From IMG/VR virus record IMGVR_UViG_3300036981_000037, positions 1-22,017 of that record: a stretch of 22,017 nucleotides of DNA. The stretch is one strand, 5' to 3'. A program made the translations under genes and the position numbers. The stretch comes from a virus. Shown piece by piece: positions 20,655 through 22,017 of the stretch; within the stretch, counting starts at the first letter, position 1; every line of letters starts with the position of its first letter. The notes beneath the pieces are model-generated. The model did no database searches. It was not told the DNA's origin and saw only the letters and a list, made by a program, of their open reading frames with translations.

Positions 20655-22017
20655 CAACGGCGACCGTGCCCGAGTCGATTGAGGTTCTGCACCAGGCGCT
20701 GCGCACCGGGACGCCCGAGGAACGCGCCGCCGCCGCGCACCGCCTGGCCGACATCAAGTCCGCCGAGCAGACCGACATCGTCGTCACGGTGCATGACAAG
20801 TTCTGGCAGTCCGTGGGCCAGATCGGCGACTATGGCGAACTGTCGCTGGATATTCCGCGCAACGTCGTGCCGACATGCGACATCATCCTCAAGGGCGGCG
20901 ACGGGTTCTCGACGTCGGGCCCGTCGGCGCCCGATCCGCACATCCCACGGATGCGCATGTGCCGCAAGGAACTCGTCGGCATCACCGTCGAGGTCGGCTC
21001 GATCCGCTGGGCCGGATTCGTCGACCACACCAAGTACTCGTTCCGTGGCGGCAAGCGCCAACTGGTCGCGAACTGCCTCGGGATTTTCGACCTGCTCAAC
21101 TACATGTACGTGCTGCCCGAGTGGTACCTCCCCATTCAGAGCCAGCCGTTGTCGCACGCGGTGTTCCTGGGACCGATCGTCAGCGTCATCGAGACGATGA
21201 TCGCCGAGCAGGCCATGCGCCTACAACTGGGCCTCAACGAGTTCATCAACCAGGCCGGTTCGCTCAACCCTGACTTCCGGGCATGGTTCGGCACGCTCAA
21301 GCAGAGTCACGGGAATCTGCTTGAGGCACTGAAGACGCCGATGTACGTGGTGCGCACACCGTTCCTCAAGGACACCAGCATGATGGTGGCCCGCACGGTG
21401 CGCATGGAGAAGATCGGCGCCGTCATCGAGGACATGACGAAGGCATACGGCGTCGATGTCCGCATGGACCTATGGAAGCCGGGAGATCCGCAGCCCGACA
21501 AGTGGGCCAACCTAACTAAGGCGACCTACGTCGTCACGGTCAAGGACCGCCTGTCGACCACCGGGCCGACGGGCACCATCATCGACTCGATCCTCAAAAC
21601 CGTTGTGGATACGACAGGTTCGTTCTTCGGGGAGATCGGCGACGTCATCCAGAAGGCACCCGGGGCCGAGGGCGTGTTCATCTCCAAGCTGGCCGGCGTC
21701 GACTTCGAGCAGCCCATCGCGGTCCTTGTTGACGGGCCGGATAACGCGTTCGTCGAGTTTGACATCGACGACTACCACCCGCGTGGCCACACCATGATCC
21801 TGGGCGGTCGATCGCCAACCTGGGTCGGTGCCCCTGGGCTAATACCCCGGGGGCACCGGCCCGGAGGGCTAACAATGAGTCAACAACATGATCAACATAA
21901 CCCTGAGCTGGCTGATAGACGCGATCACCATTTTCATCGGAATCACCGGCGTCCCAAGCACATTGCTCGACGGATTCCTCAACGATGCGTTCCTGGCGTT
22001 CCAATCCATTCAGATGT
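20651..22017 (+). CDS. Gp37-like minor tail protein, interrupted by a 52-nt segment; 3' end outside window
   Basis: GTG at 20651 lies in a GTGA overlap with the Dit-like gene. The first 392 codons (20651-21826) encode a protein of the siphovirus ReqiPepy6 Gp37-like type (TDIVVTVHDKFWQSVGQIGD, LVANCLGIFDLLNYMYVLPEW, then FDIDDYHPRGHTMILGG-RSPTWV). After GTC at 21824-21826 the + frame stays open but turns into atypical His/Arg-rich sequence. The expected continuation, VNNMINITLSWLIDAITIFI and then GITGVPSTLLDGFLNDAFLAFQ, lies in another frame from the GTC at 21879. Joining 21826 to 21882 restores TWVNNMIN. The best reading is one protein made from 20651-21826 plus 21882 onward, by bypass or by another mechanism; disruption by insertion is the alternative. 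It likely forms part of the baseplate hub or tail tip. Confidence 0.8.
   Translation, partial: MTTATVPESIEVLHQALRTGTPEERAAAAHRLADIKSAEQTDIVVTVHDKFWQSVGQIGDYGELSLDIPRNVVPTCDIILKGGDGFSTSGPSAPDPHIPRMRMCRKELVGITVEVGSIRWAGFVDHTKYSFRGGKRQLVANCLGIFDLLNYMYVLPEWYLPIQSQPLSHAVFLGPIVSVIETMIAEQAMRLQLGLNEFINQAGSLNPDFRAWFGTLKQSHGNLLEALKTPMYVVRTPFLKDTSMMVARTVRMEKIGAVIEDMTKAYGVDVRMDLWKPGDPQPDKWANLTKATYVVTVKDRLSTTGPTGTIIDSILKTVVDTTGSFFGEIGDVIQKAPGAEGVFISKLAGVDFEQPIAVLVDGPDNAFVEFDIDDYHPRGHTMILGGRSPTWVGAPGLIPRGHRPGGLTMSQQHDQHNPELADRRDHHFHRNHRRPKHIARRIPQRCVPGVPIHSD
21824..21881 (+). other. Candidate translational bypass element
   Basis: The 52-nt gap 21827-21878 lies between identical GTC codons (21824-21826 and 21879-21881). 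A hairpin starts at the first gap base: GGTGCCCC (21827-21834) pairs with GGGGCACC (21850-21857), and GGG/CCC (21836-21838 with 21845-21847) extends it. GGAGGG (21863-21868) is 10 nt before the second GTC, which is also the first GTC triplet after the take-off codon. In the landing frame, TAA (21870) and TGA (21876) stand just upstream, so that frame cannot be entered earlier. T4 gene 60 has matched GGA codons, a 50-nt gap, a take-off hairpin and an SD-like sequence before landing. No stop follows the take-off codon here, unlike T4. Confidence 0.55.

Noticed and set aside
20679-21200. Arginine/serine-rich open frame inside the last gene
   Set aside because: Shadow of the Gp37-like protein in another frame.
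21827-21878. Group I or II intron, or intein, as cause of the frame break
   Set aside because: 52 nt is far too short for any self-splicing intron or intein, and no such core motifs are visible.
21827-21900. Simple one-base sequencing error at the frame break
   Set aside because: A single-base change could restore the frame but would leave an 18-residue insert of odd composition, and would not explain the matched GTC codons, hairpin and SD together. It is still worth confirming against raw reads.
1-22017. CRISPR arrays, tRNA genes, insertion sequences, toxin-antitoxin or defence genes
   Set aside because: I looked for regular spaced repeats, cloverleaf patterns, transposases and known defence motifs and saw none; the only multi-copy intergenic repeats are those at 3752-3981.

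Overview
The window is about 22 kb of GC-rich DNA whose genes all lie on the + strand, tightly packed with many 4-bp ATGA/GTGA stop-start overlaps. It reads as the late (packaging and structural) region of a siphovirus with an HK97-type head, of the sort that infects Mycobacterium and related Actinobacteria. The host assignment is inferred from base composition and from remembered actinophage protein families. No integrase, att site, lysis gene, tRNA or host gene is visible, so the DNA itself does not settle whether this is a prophage or a free phage.

Layout. (1) 1-2664: the end of an early operon: the C-terminus of a probable replication protein, a helicase-loader-like protein, three small unknown proteins and a zinc-ribbon/HTH protein. 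(2) 2665-3753: a structured leader, two small unknown proteins and an HNH endonuclease. (3) 3754-3991: a non-coding gap with four copies of a 26-bp repeat arranged as two outward-facing pairs around a run of nine G; this is the best candidate for the cos/terminase-binding region. Early genes run straight through it into terminase, so the two virion ends appear to be joined here, as in a circularised or integrated genome. (4) 3992-9897: terminase small and large subunits, a small membrane protein, portal, protease and major capsid protein, then a strong hairpin. (5) 9991-12138: head-tail connector genes. (6) 12246-18405: major tail protein with an Ig-like C-terminus, a tail assembly chaperone pair joined by a -1 frameshift at CCCAAAA, and a 1320-residue tape measure protein with an embedded papain/NlpC-like domain. 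(7) 18402-end: a distal tail (Dit-like) protein carrying two tandem accessory domains, and a Gp37-like minor tail protein that runs off the window.

The most unusual signal is in the last gene. Its reading frame is interrupted by a 52-nt segment (21827-21878) lying between two identical GTC codons. A GC-rich hairpin begins at the first base after the first GTC. A Shine-Dalgarno-like GGAGGG sits 10 nt before the second GTC, and stop codons in the downstream frame lie just before that GTC. Omitting the segment joins the two parts into one plausible protein. This arrangement is very like the translational bypass of T4 gene 60, although splicing, an insertion or a plain mutation are not excluded.

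Other notable signals are the paired 26-bp repeats before terminase, mutually exclusive hairpins ahead of the major tail gene, the two-tier stem behind the chaperone frameshift site, and the tandem domains inserted in the Dit-like protein.
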